Position numbers and translations under genes: made by a program. A DNA stretch of 64,000 nt from Prostheceraeus crozeri (lineage: Eukaryota; Platyhelminthes; Polycladida; Euryleptidae), in NCBI GenBank assembly GCA_907163375.1, contig CAJQUW010014281.1, positions 186,001-250,000 on the forward strand, written 5' to 3'. The stretch's first letter is position 1, and each line of letters begins with the position of its first letter. The notes under the pieces were generated by a model that did no database searches, was not told the DNA's origin, and saw only the letters and a program-made list of their open reading frames with translations. This document shows positions 10,962 to 23,002 of the stretch, piece after piece.

Positions 10962-12858
10962 AGATGGTGTTCAGTCTTCGGCACTTCCTGACAGACTAGG
11001 CCTACTGCATGATAATGAGGATACCGGTATTCCAATGGAATTGGATGTTAGCGATGAATCCGTTAATTCAACGTCTGATGAGAATTCTAGTGACTGCACC
11101 GAAATTGAAGACTCTTCAAATTATGAACTCATGATTCTTTTGCAGGAGTGGGCGTCCAAAGGTGGTGTTTCTCTTAGAAGTTTGAATGAGCTTCTCTGTA
11201 TTTTAAGAATATTTCATCCTTATTTACCGAATGATGCACGGACATTGTTGAAATGCAAATCCATCATGAAAGCTGAGAAGTATTTCAGTAATGGTCATTT
11301 CTGTTATACTGGATTGCAATATGCTATCGAGAATTCATTGCGGAGTTGTGAAGTGCATCCAGACACAATATCCTTGTACTTTAACATCGATGGAATTCCG
11401 CTTTTCAAAAGTAACAATCAGCAGTTTTGGCCAATTTTGTTGAGAATCTCAGCCCCACCAATGTCTTCAAAGCCATCATTAGTGGCACTTTTTCGTGGAA
11501 CATCAAAACCGAGGGTGGATGACTTTTTTCACGAGTTTGTCGAGGATTTGTCCTCAATGATTCATCATGGCGTCACCTTAGGTGACAGAACTTATGATGT
11601 GAAAGTCGCCGGATTTAGTGTCGATGCTCCTGCCAAGTCCCACATTAAATGTGTGAAGCCGTACAATTCTTACGATGGCTGTGACTATTGCGTGCAAAGT
11701 GGTGACTATGATGGTAGAGTCATTTTCGATGAAATGAATTCCACATTGAGAAGTGATGAATCATTCATCACCTACGAAGATCATGTTGTGCGAGAATCGC
11801 CTCTCATCAATATACCTGGCATCAAAATGATAACAAACTTTCCACTTGACTACATGCATTTGGTCCTCTTGGGGGTTACCCGGAAATTGCTCTACCGATG
11901 GATTTCGGGTCCACTTCGCACTCGACAACCATCGAGGATTATTACAAAAATTTCTGAAAATTTGAAGCTGTGCGCTCAATTTTTTCCAAGTGATTTTGTT
12001 CGTAAGCCTCGCTCTTTAGATCATCTTTCCATGTGGAAGGCGTCAGAATTACGATCATTTTTACTTTATACTGGTCCATTATGTTTGATGAATGTGTTGC
12101 CGAATCATATGTATCTACATTTTTTAAATCTGTCAGTTGCCATTAGATTGCTGTGTTGTAGTAATAGGCTAGATAGATACCGTTCATTTTCTCAAGATCT
12201 CCTGTATTCATTTGTCAGACAATCATCGGATATATATGGGCGTCCTTTTTTGACGTACAATGTTCATTGTCTACTTCATCTTGCAGGACATGCAGAAGTG
12301 CACGGTGTACTTGATGATTTTTCTTGCTTTTCTTTCGAAAGTTATTTAGGTCAATTGAAGCGTTGCCTGAGATCTCCCAGCAATACATTGAAACAGGTTG
12401 TTAACACATTAAGCAGGTATCACAGCTTTTGCAAGAATCCCTCAAAGCTTGCACCTGTATACTCCTTTGAGCACAGTGATGGTCCATTGCCAGATTATGT
12501 AGACTATCATGTAAGACAGTATAAAATGATGAAACTGAATGACGGTGTGAAAGTTACCTCGCGTGATTACAGAAAGTGTGATAGTTATGTTTTCGATGGC
12601 ATTGATGTTTATGCGGTTATCAACATAATCAATGATAATGATCAAGTTTCATTCGTTGTCGAGAAGATGAAGCGTTGCTCTCCATTGTTTCTGCAGCCAT
12701 TAAATTCAACTGACATAGATATATTCTTTGTTGAGCTTGTTAATTCACCTATTCAAACAATTTTTTTGTCAGCTATTGTAGCGAAAGGAATGGTTTTGCC
12801 TCTCGGTAACGCAACTATATTTATGCCGGTCATGAATACAATGCACAACTTTGTATGA
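10962..12858 (+). CDS. CACTA-type (Transposase_21/tnp2-like) DDE transposase, main exon
   Basis: The transposase that should cut and join the ends of the 20.6 kb element. From the Met at 11035 it encodes 607 residues. The frame is open back to an acceptor at 10960-10961, which adds about 24 residues (DGVQSSALPDRLGLLHDNED). An acidic, Ser-rich N-terminus is followed by the family's conserved motifs: NIDGIPL (D119), GTSKP, SVDAPA (D197) with a C216-x2-C219 zinc knuckle, FPLDYMHLVLLGV (D272, H275), RKPRSL, LLYTGP, YNVHCLLHL, and FSFESYLGQLKR (E435). These match the invertebrate relatives of plant tnp2 transposases. There is no internal stop, and spacing to the partner gene is normal, so the protein could be functional. 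The true start lies in an upstream exon (see 1459-2034). Confidence 0.85.
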
Positions 12859-13395
12859 CATCTGGTCTCACAAATACAATTCAAGATTTGAATGCAATCC
12901 ACTGTTGTCATTTTCTAAACATGTACGTCAGCCTTACTGAATGGGTATTAATGCCGATGTTTGAGTGCATGCATTAGATGGCCTATTGTCCGTTGTGATT
13001 TTGATAAACAATTTCAAGTGATAAGGTAACCATTTAAATGAGATTCTTCCGTGTGGATGTTGATTGAAAAATAAAGATGGGATGACAACGAAAGCAATAA
13101 AATTAAGTATACATTTTCTTGGAAGGTGCAAGCCTGATTACATCAGTGGATCAAATTCTTGTTGTAGATATACTGTTACCTAGCCATATAACCATGCAGA
13201 TAATTTCAGGTCTTAAAAATGAAATGCAAGTCTTCATGTTTAGTCCTTGTAAATCTGGAAAGTAAATGGTTCTTCATAATGCAACTTCTTAAATACCACC
13301 CACCCATCTATAATGGGACTCGTGATGGATTCAGTGTGATTGAAGTTCTTTGCCAAACATAGATACCTTAAATTCAGTATTATTGATTTTTTCAG
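12859..13395. other. Spacer between transposase and DUF4806 genes
   Basis: Holds the transposase 3' flank (AATAAA near 13097 is a possible polyadenylation signal) and probably the unrecognised first exon or promoter of the DUF4806 gene. The stretch ends in the acceptor ATTTTTTCAG at 13386-13395. Confidence 0.4.
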
Positions 13396-16300
13396 GCTTC
13401 AAGCAAACTTTCATTCGCCATCGTGCGATTTTGCAGTAATAAATCTACCTTGAAAGACTGCACTTATGACATTATTCCGTCATCGTGGATTGTGGATGAG
13501 GCAGAAAACAAATGTTGGTGGCCTCCCAAGCGAGCAAAAGTCCGTGAGGCTGCGAGGATGGAGACCAAACCAGAAGTTTCTTGGGTAAAATGTGATATCG
13601 TGGTCGTTATTTATAAGGGTAAGTAAGTACATAATGAGGGTATGTAAATACATCTGCGTGAAATTGAGCGTCCAAACGGTTAGACTTGCATTTGAAATAC
13701 ACGCAGGTAATTGATTGCACTGTGTGTACAACGTCTGTTTAGATTCTACACGTCCATTGGGAAATTCAGTAACGGTTTCTTTAGGGTGCTGACTTGGTTT
13801 TAAATGATAACAAGCGTAAAATAAATGACGATCCTGGAAACCCTGGAATTTTTGAATTACTAGAAAATTGATCGTGCAATCCCTGTAACTTGAAAAATAA
13901 CCTTATAGACCTTCATGAATAAATCCATATGAATCGCGCATTTGCTTTAATGAATGTACAGAACACAGTCATCATAACTGCATGGAGATAAACATTGGCA
14001 TGCCGAGCTGTTGAGAGATAACTAGATTATTCTGGTGTATTTTATAGGTTGTATAGGTTAGGCCTATCTTTCCTGCTGCTAAGAAAGGAAGATTCCAAAA
14101 GACTAAATTAATAAGCATTCTTTGCCTTCATGTCTACACGGATGCGCAATTTCATGCGTAGGCCTACACAGATAAACAAATAGGAGCCTTGATATGATAG
14201 AAAATGAAGCTGTGTTTTCAAAGTTTATGAAATTATAGTCCAGTTGAAAATGCAAATTTCCTTTCAGATTCGTACGATGATGCTGATAGCGCATTGAAAA
14301 GGCTTCTGGATACTTCCTTGGATACTGACGATGCCGTCAGGTCTGATGAAAATGTCTCACACGAACGTCGAAGAGAAGAACCGATACGGCTGATAAATGA
14401 ACACTTTGACGCCTCTGGTGAGTTGAAAGTAATCTTTGTTTATCTGATGGAAGATACCAATCAAAATATCATTTTCCTAGATCATATCAAGAATCAATTG
14501 TCTGTGAATGAAAGTTCTGCGGCAAGCATGCATGTTAGAACCTCTCCACACGATTCCTTTGATGCGAGATAAAATTTATCGGGTAAATAATCAGATTTAA
14601 TGCATGTCCACGGCTTACAAAAGTTGGCTTTTGGGTCGACACATCTATAAAGGGTCGATGAAAAAGTTTTGACCGATATAAATTCAATCATTGTTCCTTG
14701 CCTCTCAACCTGTGAGTTACATGCTTTAGTCTCGTGATAGCTATATATGCTACCTATATAAATGTAATCCTAAAGACCTCGTGCTAATCTGATGCGATTA
14801 CTTTTCACTTTCTTAGAGCCATGGTTTAATATTCATCAAATTCTATCGATCAAAACTGTTTTTTCAACCCCATATTTCATCTTAATGCATGCAAATACTG
14901 ATGTTATCATTCGAATGTAGCTGATAGCTCGTTTTCTCATTTATAGCTAATAAAAATAAAGTCAACATCAGTTTGCCTCATTCCCATACAATTCAGTTTT
15001 GTTCTTCATGCCATAGTGCGTAAAGACATAAAAAGGTTTATCTCACATTAGCAGTAAGTCGTTGAATGAACAACGTCTACTATGTGAAGTGTCATAAATC
15101 TATGCAGATGGATGCTGGTCCATTGAAGTTGCAATCAAGAAATCCTCGAGAACAAGATTGATATTTCATGAAATGCTCAATAGCGGCTCAAAAATCGCAT
15201 ACCTTTTTGCCTACACTGGTCGACAGATATGCGATGGGACTAAAGCCAGTCATGTGAAATTCTAGGGTTTTCATTGGTTGTATGAAAGCTCATTTTAGTT
15301 CACCGACGCTGGCGTGTCTTGGAGTAAATTTCCATCATTTTCTACTTCGGATCACCTATGTTTCCGTATTGTTGACATTACCATATTATTCGTCTACTAT
15401 ACATAATCGCATCACATCATCACTTTTGATGGACATTGTATCATGCCGTATCTTTCAGAAGTGCCTATTCCTCCAAGCCCCATGCGGATCACAGGTTCAC
15501 CTCAAGTTCCTTCGTGTACCAATGAGGATTTAGATCGAAGAAGAGGACGATCCGGAAGTTTTTCAGGTAAGTTGCACTGTCATGGTGCTTAACTACCGGT
15601 AGTTGCATAATTTAGTGCTATCATAGTGGCGATGGATGATGTTTTTAGCAGTGTGATAGATATCCACCCGAATAGCCTAAGCAGGTGTCAACCCAAACAA
15701 ATCAAAATGTCTTAAATGGTATGCCTATATTGGAAGCACTAGAAGAGATCAGTTACTGCTGTAGTTATCAACTGTTTTGATTTCTCACTTGCTCTCTTAG
15801 TACTAATATTTTCTATTGCATTTTATACCTGACATGAGTTTTATGAAATATAATAGAAACTTCATAAACAAAGTCTCCAAGTAGTGAAGACATGAAATTT
15901 GCTTTAAAAGTTGAGTCTGCGCTTTTATGCTTCTTTACAATATATGCTGAATACATTTTTTTCTAAGTACCATCAACTGAATTTCTGTTTCTGATGATCT
16001 AAATGTAGAAGGGGTAATGAATCCTATGTAGATCGGTTATGATATTGCGTGAAGGGAATTAGATGTATTTGGTATGGTTGATATGAACTGAAATCAATAT
16101 TGAGCTTTGATTTTTGCAGATGGCTTCCAATCTATTTCACCAAGTCCTGTCCGGTTGTTGACCAACAGATCGCCTTTGATAGCCCTAAATTACAATGGAT
16201 CCTCGCAGGAGACAACACAAAGGAAAAGACACCATACCGACAGTTACAGTGGTAGGTTGATCATTAATAAACGCACCAGAAAGCACTATACAAGAATATA

Positions 16301-19300
16301 AATTATGGTTCCCATGCACGAAAGATTTTTTTCTCAAACATAATTAATGCATATATTTGATAAAGACCTATAGGAGCATGCTTTGTCGCAATTTCTAAAT
16401 TATGCAAGCATTGTAATAATCCAGTTGTTGAGACATATTATATGGTAGCTCACTTTTTAAATGCACTACAGACGCTGCACTTTTGAAAATCCTTAGATTC
16501 TTAGAAATTAATGAGATCCTTTTATCCATGAAACAAATAAAATGAATATTCAGGATGGATGTCAGAAAGAAGGCTAATATTTGATGTCACTATGGTATAT
16601 GTCCTTTGTGCTTTATGCATGTTACCATAGGCCTACATGTATCTTGTTTAATTCATCTTTGTCGATTTTATGTACAGATAATTATCATTTTCTGATGTTG
16701 CTCGTGCATGCGGCAGCATTATTTTGAAAGGTAGACCAAATTTGTAAGATGCTTCTATAAATACAATATATTAATACATATGTTATTTATATCATATATA
16801 TCATCTCATATAATAATATAAGATACATTTACCTGTGTGGAATAGATGTGAATACTCAAGAATGCTTTAGCCCAAATTGTATCAAACTTTTTCCTATCTT
16901 TCAGGAAAATCATCACAAGAAACAGAATTTTCTCCTACCTCTTCGAAGCGGTATAAGCAATCTAGTTGCTGTTGTGGTAAGTAATATGCAACCTCTGAAT
17001 CGAATCCTTCGTTGTCTTGTACGAGAGGTTCATGACTTTGTGATTTAAGGAAAATACTGCTCTCCCTCAGTTCAGACGAATTTTATTTTTAAGATAAATA
17101 AAGGTCCCCGACGCGTTTCGTTATTGTTGACGGTATTAAGTACTCCTTGATACCGTCCACAATGACGAAACGCGATGGGGACCTTTGTTATTCTTAAAAA
17201 TAAAATTCGTCTGAACTGAGGGAGAGCAGTATTTTTCTTACATCGCAAACTCTGAATCGAAAGTTGTAACTCCATTAAGCTTCCCAAGTAATATTTCTCC
17301 ATGCTTGAAATATGAAGTGGAAAAGCACTTCAAAAGAAATATGAAAACTTCTTTAATGGATGTTGTACTATTTAGTACAATGAAGCATACCTTTGCCTTA
17401 ATAGTTGAACCTCAAGTTCAAAATAGTCCATCCTGAACTTTCCTCTCACGATGCACTTAAGCAATCTTGCGAAGACTCCACGGTCATTCTTGGCAAACCC
17501 ACCTTTCACGATACAAAAATCTTTGTCGAGTATTCAAGCCACTGTTGCAGAGAGACTGGAGATGTTTATTCAATAACAATAAAAGTCCAAATAGGCAATC
17601 ATAACTAACTGAATCTTAAGTTTATCCATCCAACAGGGATGAGACAGCAAAATATTCAGTTAAAATATTGCATTGATCAATTTACAGTATCATGCAAAAG
17701 TATTGCACCAAGCCATTTTTTTGCTAATATTTTTCGATTTTCAGATAAAAGCATATAGTGTGATGTCAGGCACCAAATGAATCTTTTTATGATATCAATT
17801 TACTTTGTTTCAGCTTATTATTGGGTAGATATAAGTTTAGGTCGATGAGCACGGTATTTGACATTTTAGTTATAAATGATAGAAAATTCAAAATATGTGA
17901 TATTTCAGAAAATTATAGGCTTTGCGATTGATACCCTCTTGTTCCGTGAAATTGCTATTAAAGATAGCAACAACACGCTAGTTCATTCAATCTTATATTG
18001 AAGACCATGTAAACTCACGAGTCCTCAGTATTTGTTCGGATAAAGCTTTTTATTCTAAACCGCACGAATCCTGCGAGGCATGCTGTCACTGAGATTCCCT
18101 CACACCTCCTTTTTTGTGATGTCGCGGCATCACTTTCTTCGAATGTCCCTCTTTCAAAATCGTCAAGGGACGTTATTTTCTTGCTTTGAAGCCTTCTCTT
18201 AGGCACTTGCCATCAATTTTCGATTGAAGTGGAGTTGGGGCTGTTCCCCGGTCAATCCAGTAGGCCTACTTCGATGTTCTTCTCCTTGAGCCAAACCATT
18301 GAAGCTTTGGAAACATGACGGTTGCAGTTGATGCAGTGTCTTTTTCATAGATCATGCACCGTGATAGGGTCATGAAATCAGTTTCGATCGGCTTTTCTTC
18401 CGACAGAGCAAAATATGAACCCGAATACATCCACTGGCGCTTTTTTGAGAGACGTGAAGAGCTCGTCCCTTCTTGGTGACAAAAACAACCCCAAACCATT
18501 AAGGGTGCTGGATGTTTGAGGGGTCTAGCTTTTTCTCGCAGGTCATTCAGACTACTGCACAAACGCCTAAGAAGCCTATGAGTTGTGGAAAACTTCAAAC
18601 CTGCTCTCATCACTAGAGGTGCCTGATTCCAATCGTTTGAATACTAATCGCGGCATTTTCGGCAAAGAAGTCTCATATTCCTCAAGCGACTGTAGGCAAA
18701 GGTCTCTTTATGGGCATGCACGCTGGAGCGGAAAAGGAAGTTAATAGCCGTCGCTTTGCAGCATCGATGGAAACATTTTGACACACATCAGTAACCTCCA
18801 AGGTTTTCTCACGTTTGGTAAATTCATATTCACTTTAATTCTAGTAAGATATCTCACGAAATATTTTCATCAACATGAATATCTGCAATGTGACAAGATA
18901 GAACGTTGTCATTTGTTATGGGGAACTGATGTGTACCATGCCTCAGTATTTTCAATGATCGTTTTTATGATTTAGGAAACTTAAAGCAGCTATGTAAAAA
19001 ATCACTGAAAAGTACTGCTTGGTGCAATACTTTTGCACGACACTGTAGATCACCACATAATTGACAAATCTTGAAAATGTGGTGCATGGAATTATAGGTT
19101 ACAGTTTGTAAATATCATGTAGATCTACTTTTGAACTCTTCTGATTTGAGGCGTTCCCGGATTTCTCATTGAATGCATTGAAATGAAGTCTGGATCTGTT
19201 TGCGGGTCGTTCGAAACTTCTCGTGACGGTAGGCTATTGACTCAATAAAGGATTTCGTGAAAGTAGACATCTTTTCGTGCAGCCTTGATTGCTAAGTAGT

Positions 19301-21312
19301 ATTCAAAAAGTTTACCTTATAGCTGTTTAAAATTGAAGTCAAACCAGTGTTGGAAAGATCTCTGTAACAAAAGATTCAGTTATCAAAAAGAAGTCAAAGC
19401 TCATAATCATAGAAATAGAAAATTGGGACATTCGTCTTTGATTTAAGTAGTGGGACCGATGTTTTTTGTCAGTGTGTTCACGCGTATAGTGACACTGGGC
19501 TCTGTACCAGCCACGTATTATCACAAATGTGTCTTCTATCGAGTTCGGTGGGAATCATAAAGTATATTTCTATTCTGCAATTCATAATTTGAGCTATCTC
19601 CTAATTTTCTCAATTGCAGAGCATGTCAAATCATTCTCAAATGAACTATGCGACTTAAAAGAAGAGATCAAGCTGATGCGGCAACAGATTGTGGCTTCCT
19701 ACGTGGATCGGGAGCCGGATTTCCCCATGGAATTGCCTGTAAAAAACGACGAACAGTTTGGACAGCTGAATAAGCTTCTGTCGGAGCCCTCACACAGGCG
19801 CTATCTGGTAAGTAGCGTGATACAGGAATGATGCCTGTTAGCAATTTTGTCTATACTATGAGATTATCCCACTTAAAATGTTCTTGTATATATAATATCA
19901 ACAGTTAAAAACCCTAAAAAAATATTCCAAGTTGGACCGTAATTTTTTCCTCGGTCGATTCTTGAATTTCGTGCACGGTTTTGATCTTCAAGTCTGACTA
20001 TGCTAGTGTCAGCTAAATAGAAATGTCCATAGCATAAATCACGGATATTCACTGTTTATTACGTTATATTTTGTATCCTGTATATGTTACAGTTATCCAT
20101 TGATTAATAAAATTAATAGTTAACTAGAAAATTAACTGTGTTACGATTTTTGTGGATTATTCTTGTAGCTAGCTTGCAAATGTGCTTGCGGTTTTCAAGC
20201 CTCAGGTGTGGCATAAGTCAAATCTCGAATGTTTTATTGCCGTCTTGTGATTTGTACAAAAATGAAGCAAGATGAATAGTTATTAACACACATTATTATC
20301 ACTGATGAGAGGATGACGCTGATGACTAAAATATTGAAAAGATATAATATGTCACTGCGAAACAATAAAGGCTGGTGTAGGATGGAAGGAGAGATGCAAT
20401 TCTTTATCAGTATCAAATTTAGGCAGTTCAAAATCATTTTAACAATCGGCTTTCAATCCATTCACACGTGCCGAATACATTTTTATCATTTTTTTTCTTT
20501 TTCTCGATTTAATGACTTGATCGCAGGTTGTGTGCTTGAAAATGGCGAAAACTATTTCGACTTCTTCCGTAACGCATCTGAAAACGTTTGGTTGTATGCG
20601 CTTGCGATTTGAATAATTGTAGAATTCGCTCCTCAGATCATAACATTTTTATTATTTCAGACTCGAGAATTGGTTCTCCGCTGTAGCAGCGACGTGTCCC
20701 ATAGTGTGCGTGGCATAATGCGTCGTCTTGTTTGTGACGACGTGTGCATCCTCTACAATATGGATGGAAAAGGATACCTAGGAAAGAAGGGCTTCAGGAA
20801 CTTTCCTATACTGGCTGTCATAATAGGTGAGTGCTTGTTCCGAACACTACCGTATTTTGTCGCCCACATGTAAGAAATATAGGCCTACTATACGATGCTA
20901 GTTGCAAGCAGTCGCGATTTCTTCATATTTTAATGGAAACGGGGCTGGTCCCTAGAAGCATTGTTTTATAAACTGTCTTATTTCACAAATATAATTGCCC
21001 ACTTGCAACGCAGAGACCTAGGATCGATCACATACTTAACTCCACTTGTATGTAGTAAATCATGGCCATATAATCAAGTAATGCTGAGCTAATTATATGG
21101 CAGAATATACATGCATGATACTAATCAAATATGTTAAGATAATAATCATGCAGTGCCCAGTTTCTTTTTCAACTGCGATTCACAAGAATAGCGCCACGTC
21201 CAGGACCAGTGCTGAGAAGATCGAGGCATGTGTGGCAAGTCACCTAAAACATGCCAAAGAAAGACTTTCTAAAAAGGATCAAATAGACCAAGAGAATGTC
21301 GGTAATATGTAA
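13396..21312 (+). CDS. DUF4806 protein, accessory gene of the CACTA-like transposon
   Basis: Eight exons are reconstructed from splice signals with consistent phase: 13396-13618, 14268-14417, 15459-15566, 16120-16251, 16905-16976, 19620-19807, 20661-20826 and 21161-21312 (stop TAA). They sum to 1191 bases, exactly 397 codons. The N-terminal block (FAIVRF ... YDIIPSSWI ... KCWWPP) is the usual start of these proteins. A Ser/Pro-rich linker follows, then a predicted coiled coil (HVKSFSNELCDLKEEIKLMRQQI), then the DUF4806 domain: FPMELPVKNDEQFGQLNKLL, RRLVCDDVCILYN, GKKGFRNFPILAVIIG. Proteins of this family are commonly found beside CACTA-type transposases in invertebrates; their biochemical role is unknown. 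The initiating Met must be in an earlier exon that was not found. The 2.6 kb intron 16977-19619 has absorbed two other transposons without breaking the frame. Confidence 0.8.
17046..17240. mobile_element. Hairpin MITE, arms about 91 bp
   Basis: The left arm (17046-17137) and right arm (17150-17240) are near-perfect reverse complements (shared blocks CTCCCTCAGTTCAGACGAAT and ATTTTATTTTTAAGA) around a 12-bp loop. It lies in the large DUF4806 intron. No coding capacity. Confidence 0.8.
17685..19045 (-). mobile_element. Tc1-like transposon relic
   Basis: Ends are CAGTATCATGCAAAAGTATT on the left and the inverse of CAGTGTCGTGCAAAAGTATT on the right, matching over about 28 bp. TA flanks both sides (17683-17684, 19046-19047). 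Length is 1361 bp, close to the usual Tc1 size. The transposase is on the minus strand and is broken. It lies within the DUF4806 intron. Confidence 0.88.
18015..18613 (-). pseudogene. Tc1-like transposase, degraded
   Basis: Two minus-strand frames carry parts of a Tc1 DDE transposase. At 18613-18266 the segment HPAPLMVWGCFCHQEG corresponds to the family's conserved VMVWGCF box after the first catalytic Asp. At 18206-18015 the C-terminal MPKRRLQSK resembles the SMPRRLQAV terminus. Frameshifts separate them, so no intact enzyme remains. Confidence 0.7.
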
Positions 21313-21384
21313 AAATATAAAGATGAGAACGCAAAGATTTGGTTTTCTTTTTCGTATGGACGGTTTGTGTCATTTACAGGATGT

Positions 21385-21529
21385 CCCAGTGACGTCAGCA
21401 GCGGGACGTCCTGGTGACCTCCTGAAATGAAGGCCGGGTGACGTCGACTCGTACTCCAGGAATGACGTCGTGGGGATGTCATACAGTGACGTCGTGGGGA
21501 TGTCCCCGATCGGTCTTGTGTTCACTGGG
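21385..21529 (-). repeat. Right terminal/subterminal repeat of the CACTA-like element
   Basis: Ends TGTTCACTGGG at 21529, then TA (21530-21531). GACGTC occurs at about 21391, 21406, 21441, 21463 and 21489, two of them in the longer form GACGTCGTGGGGATGTC. A full TGACGTCA lies at 21390-21397. Confidence 0.8.
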
Positions 21530-22374
21530 TAAGTAAAAGGGATCACTGCGTGAGCTCGAGAGACAATTTCGTAAAATTTCTCACATTTGTTTTCAACAGT
21601 ATCTTCATTTCTATAAAATTGATGCCAAGGATACTGAGACAGCTCAAAAACAAAATTACAAATGTGACTATGGCGATAGTCGTATACCTTCGATACATGC
21701 ACCACTTTGTTTGAAGGATTACACGGGACCATCAAAACAGCCAAATGATCGGAACTGCCAAGAGAGGGGCAGGGAACAGGGGCTTGGTAATCCTCAACAC
21801 TTACAGTATCCAAAAGAATTTTGTCTAGGATTGAGCTACCACGAGTATGAAAATTAACAAGTTGCTTCAATCCAACATCAAGTTCAATATCAGAGGTACA
21901 AAACTGATTTAAATCTCCAGCCAACATAAATTTTTCGCAAGATTGATTTCTTGACATAAAGTCAAAGTTTGCAGAAATTTTTTCAGAAATGTGCCTGTAC
22001 TGATCTACTTTAAGACTTGGTGGTACATAAATTGCCAAGAGTACAAAATTCAAAACAGGAAAACGCAACCATATGAATTCCACAAAATTACAACTCATGT
22101 CAATATTAAGGACATTGCAATGAAGATGATTGCGCACAAATATACAGACACCACCCCCTCTACGACCTCTTCTATCACATCTAAAAGGGGACAGATAACC
22201 AGGGAGCATGATCTGGTCGTCCCGAACGTTGTCACTGAGCCAGGATTCACATATAATAATAACATCTGGACGTAGCACACTGGAAACAATGCAAAGTTCA
22301 TCATATTTTGGTAAAACAGACTGTGCGTTGGCAAGGAACACTGATGGCAATGTCTTGGAGTTTGATAAAATCAA
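21530..22374 (-). CDS. LINE-A ORF2, N-terminal part: AP-type endonuclease
   Basis: The first 280 or so residues of ORF2 are an exonuclease-endonuclease-phosphatase domain, which nicks target DNA. Landmarks are ANAQSVLPKYDEL, IIICESWLSD (catalytic Glu), RRGGGVCIFV, AIYVPP, MLAGDLNQF (GDLN) and LGSSDHLAV (SDH). The frame runs into the CACTA-like element at 21529 and ends at a stop inside its terminal repeat (21370), giving a chimeric ORF. The rest of ORF2 is at 932-1. ORF2 has no ATG at its start; its frame is -1 relative to ORF1 and overlaps the ORF1 stop. Confidence 0.88.
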
Positions 22375-22985
22375 TGGAGAAAATTTTTCACATTTTCTTT
22401 TTTCATAAGTTTGCCTCTAAAAATGGTTACGTTTTCTCCATTGGCTCTCCTCTCTGCCAGCTCTTTCCTCAAGGATCGATGAAATTCTTGTTGACTACGA
22501 GTTAGGTCTTTGTTGATATACACACTCTTATATTGATCCATATTTCGAAGGGAGTACGCTTTTCGAAGAATTTCATGTTTTATTATGGCATTTGAGCACG
22601 TCACTTTCAGCAATCTTCGCCAATCCTTTTTTGGTTTGCCTAGTCTCTGTACATCAAACTCCTTCGAATCACAAAATATTCCAATATCTTCGAGCAACTG
22701 TTTTACAGTTTGTCTGTCTTTTCCTTTCCTGTCATCCACTGAAAGGGCTTGGTCTTCTTGTAGACCAGATATAATTAGATTTTTCTCACGTAGACGCCGT
22801 TGCTCAGCCTCGAAAAGAATGTCCTCAGTTTGGATGGCTGGTAATGGAGATTCTTTTAGGGAGTCTATTTCAATTTGTTCAACCGAATGCCGCAGATCGT
22901 CGATTTTTTTGCTTAGTGCATTAACGATCTCATTTTTGTGCTCATTGAGAAGTAACTTTATCACTTCCATAGTAGCATCATTCAC
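22371..22985 (-). CDS. LINE-A ORF1 (nucleic-acid-binding, coiled-coil protein)
   Basis: 204 residues. A heptad-rich N-terminal half (EVIKLLLNEHKNEIVNALSKKIDDLRHSVEQI) reads as a coiled coil. It is followed by REKNLIISGLQED and a basic RLGKPKKDWRRLLKVTC region typical of LINE ORF1 RNA-binding (RRM-like) domains, then KDLTRSQQEFHRSLRKEL. Stop TGA is at 22373-22371. Just before it, at 22386-22380, lies A_AAT_TTT in the ORF1 frame, a possible -1 slippery site leading into ORF2. ATG at 22985 is the first in frame. Confidence 0.8.
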   Translation of the reverse strand: MNDATMEVIKLLLNEHKNEIVNALSKKIDDLRHSVEQIEIDSLKESPLPAIQTEDILFEAEQRRLREKNLIISGLQEDQALSVDDRKGKDRQTVKQLLEDIGIFCDSKEFDVQRLGKPKKDWRRLLKVTCSNAIIKHEILRKAYSLRNMDQYKSVYINKDLTRSQQEFHRSLRKELAERRANGENVTIFRGKLMKKENVKNFLH

Positions 22986-23002
22986 AGTGCCAGATCGTGT
23001 GT

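Larger units (their letters stand above)
933..21529 (+). mobile_element. CACTA-like (CMC group) DNA transposon, 20.6 kb with later insertions
   Basis: The element starts CCCAGTGAACA and ends with the inverse complement TGTTCACTGGG, flanked by TA on both sides. Subterminal regions (933-1075 and 21385-21529) are packed with GACGTC and CCCCACGACGTCA-type repeats in both orientations, as in CACTA elements. It carries a CACTA-type (Transposase_21/tnp2-like) transposase and a DUF4806 protein on the plus strand. It is inserted in a LINE ORF2. Nested in it are a 7.4 kb TA-flanked element (2124-9565), a hairpin MITE (17046-17240) and a Tc1 relic (17685-19045). Without those, the element is about 11.6 kb. 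A 2-bp TA duplication is unlike the usual 3 bp of EnSpm/CACTA and closer to the Mirage branch. That placement is inference. Confidence 0.88.

Noticed and set aside
20527-20612. Possible extra DUF4806 exon after GATCGCAG
   Set aside because: Joining 19807 directly to 20661 keeps phase and gives continuous DUF4806 sequence; the extra piece would disrupt it.
21370-21529. Extra C-terminus of the LINE endonuclease ORF
   Set aside because: These codons are read-through into the transposon's terminal repeat, not LINE sequence.
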